From: an uncultured Gemmatimonadota bacterium
GTDB lineage: Bacteria; Gemmatimonadota; Gemmatimonadetes; Gemmatimonadales; Gemmatimonadaceae
Direction of reading: 5' to 3'
NCBI GenBank assembly: GCA_946479895.1
Contig: CAMLHT010000231.1
Coordinates: 1 to 6,007 of the forward strand
Length of the DNA stretch: 6,007 nt
In this document: positions 5,778 through 6,007 of the stretch, one piece after another
Layout: every line of letters begins with the position of its first letter
Numbering within the stretch: position 1 is the first letter of the stretch
Translations under genes and position numbers: made by a program
Notes under the pieces: model-generated
What the model was told of the DNA's origin: nothing
Seen by the model: the letters and a program-made list of their open reading frames with translations, nothing else
The model's database searches: none

Positions 5778-6007
5778 TCCCTCCTCGATCGCTGCCTTCC
5801 GGCACTCCAGCCGGCGCATCATCGCCACGAACGTCCGCGCGATCTCGACGTCGAACTCCACACCCGCGCGCTCCTCGATGTACCGGAGCGCGCGCTCGAT
5901 CTCCCATGCCGCGCGATAGGGGCGATCGGTGGACAGCGCATCGAACACATCGCAGACGTGCACGAGGCGACTCGCGAAGTGGCAGTCGCGGCGGAAGTGC
6001 AGGTGGG
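5760..6007 (-). CDS. HD-GYP-like phosphohydrolase, C-terminal fragment (5' end outside window)
   Basis: On the minus strand the frame is open from the right edge to a TGA at 5762-5760, leaving about 81 residues of the C-terminus. The segment VCDVFDALSTDRPYRAAW closely matches the late signature of HD-GYP domains (DxYDALTSDRPYR), and the following helix with GVEFDVEIARTF corresponds to the usual GTHFDPELVxxF end of the domain. HD-GYP proteins hydrolyse cyclic di-GMP or related cyclic dinucleotides. The metal-binding HD pair and the GYP motif lie outside the window, so activity cannot be judged. A GTG at 5963 is in frame but falls inside the conserved domain, so it is not the start. About 18 residues follow the domain, ending in a Gly/Ala-rich tail. 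Confidence 0.82.
   Translation of the reverse strand, partial: HLHFRRDCHFASRLVHVCDVFDALSTDRPYRAAWEIERALRYIEERAGVEFDVEIARTFVAMMRRLECRKAAIEEGAVAGG

Noticed and set aside
1..6007. CRISPR array, tRNA, rRNA, toxin-antitoxin or phage defence genes
   Set aside because: No regularly spaced repeats, cloverleaf-like gene or related protein motifs were found; all sizeable intervals are explained by the six genes.

Overview
The window is GC-rich, densely coded bacterial chromosomal DNA. I see no insertion sequence, phage gene, CRISPR array, tRNA or rRNA. A large ATP-binding LuxR-type regulator, a cupin with an export signal and an HD-GYP-like fragment suggest a free-living, environmental bacterium with rich signalling. 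The phylum cannot be fixed from the sequence.

Layout: (1) Positions 1-470, minus strand: the 5' part of an unrecognised membrane-anchored protein that runs off the left edge. (2) Positions 471-683: a divergent intergenic region with a 26-bp dyad and a 10-bp direct repeat that spans the next start codon. (3) Positions 684-3446, plus: a complete 920-residue LuxR-family regulator with an N-terminal ATPase (LAL/MalT-like architecture). (4) Positions 3528-4403, plus: an alpha/beta hydrolase of the non-heme chloroperoxidase / aryl-esterase / perhydrolase type with an intact Ser-Asp-His triad. (5) Positions 4416-5180, plus, only 12 bases downstream: an atypical SDR (NmrA-like NAD(P)-binding) protein. 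(6) Positions 5218-5267: a perfect 17-bp GC-rich hairpin. (7) Positions 5295-5720, plus: a small cupin with a signal peptide. (8) Positions 5760-6007, minus, convergent: the C-terminal end of an HD-GYP-like protein that runs off the right edge.

The regulator, hydrolase, SDR and cupin all lie on the plus strand with short gaps and look like one functional neighbourhood. Hydrolase and SDR are almost certainly co-transcribed. A reasonable but unproven reading is a regulated small-molecule modification or stress-response cassette, with a cytoplasmic hydrolase/perhydrolase, a nicotinamide-dependent reductase or redox sensor, and an exported cupin, under the adjacent ATP-dependent regulator. Every protein belongs to a known family. 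The least explained parts are the non-coding signals: the dyad upstream of the regulator, four GTGCTC/GAGCAC hexamers around the hydrolase ribosome-binding site, and the hairpin before the cupin.
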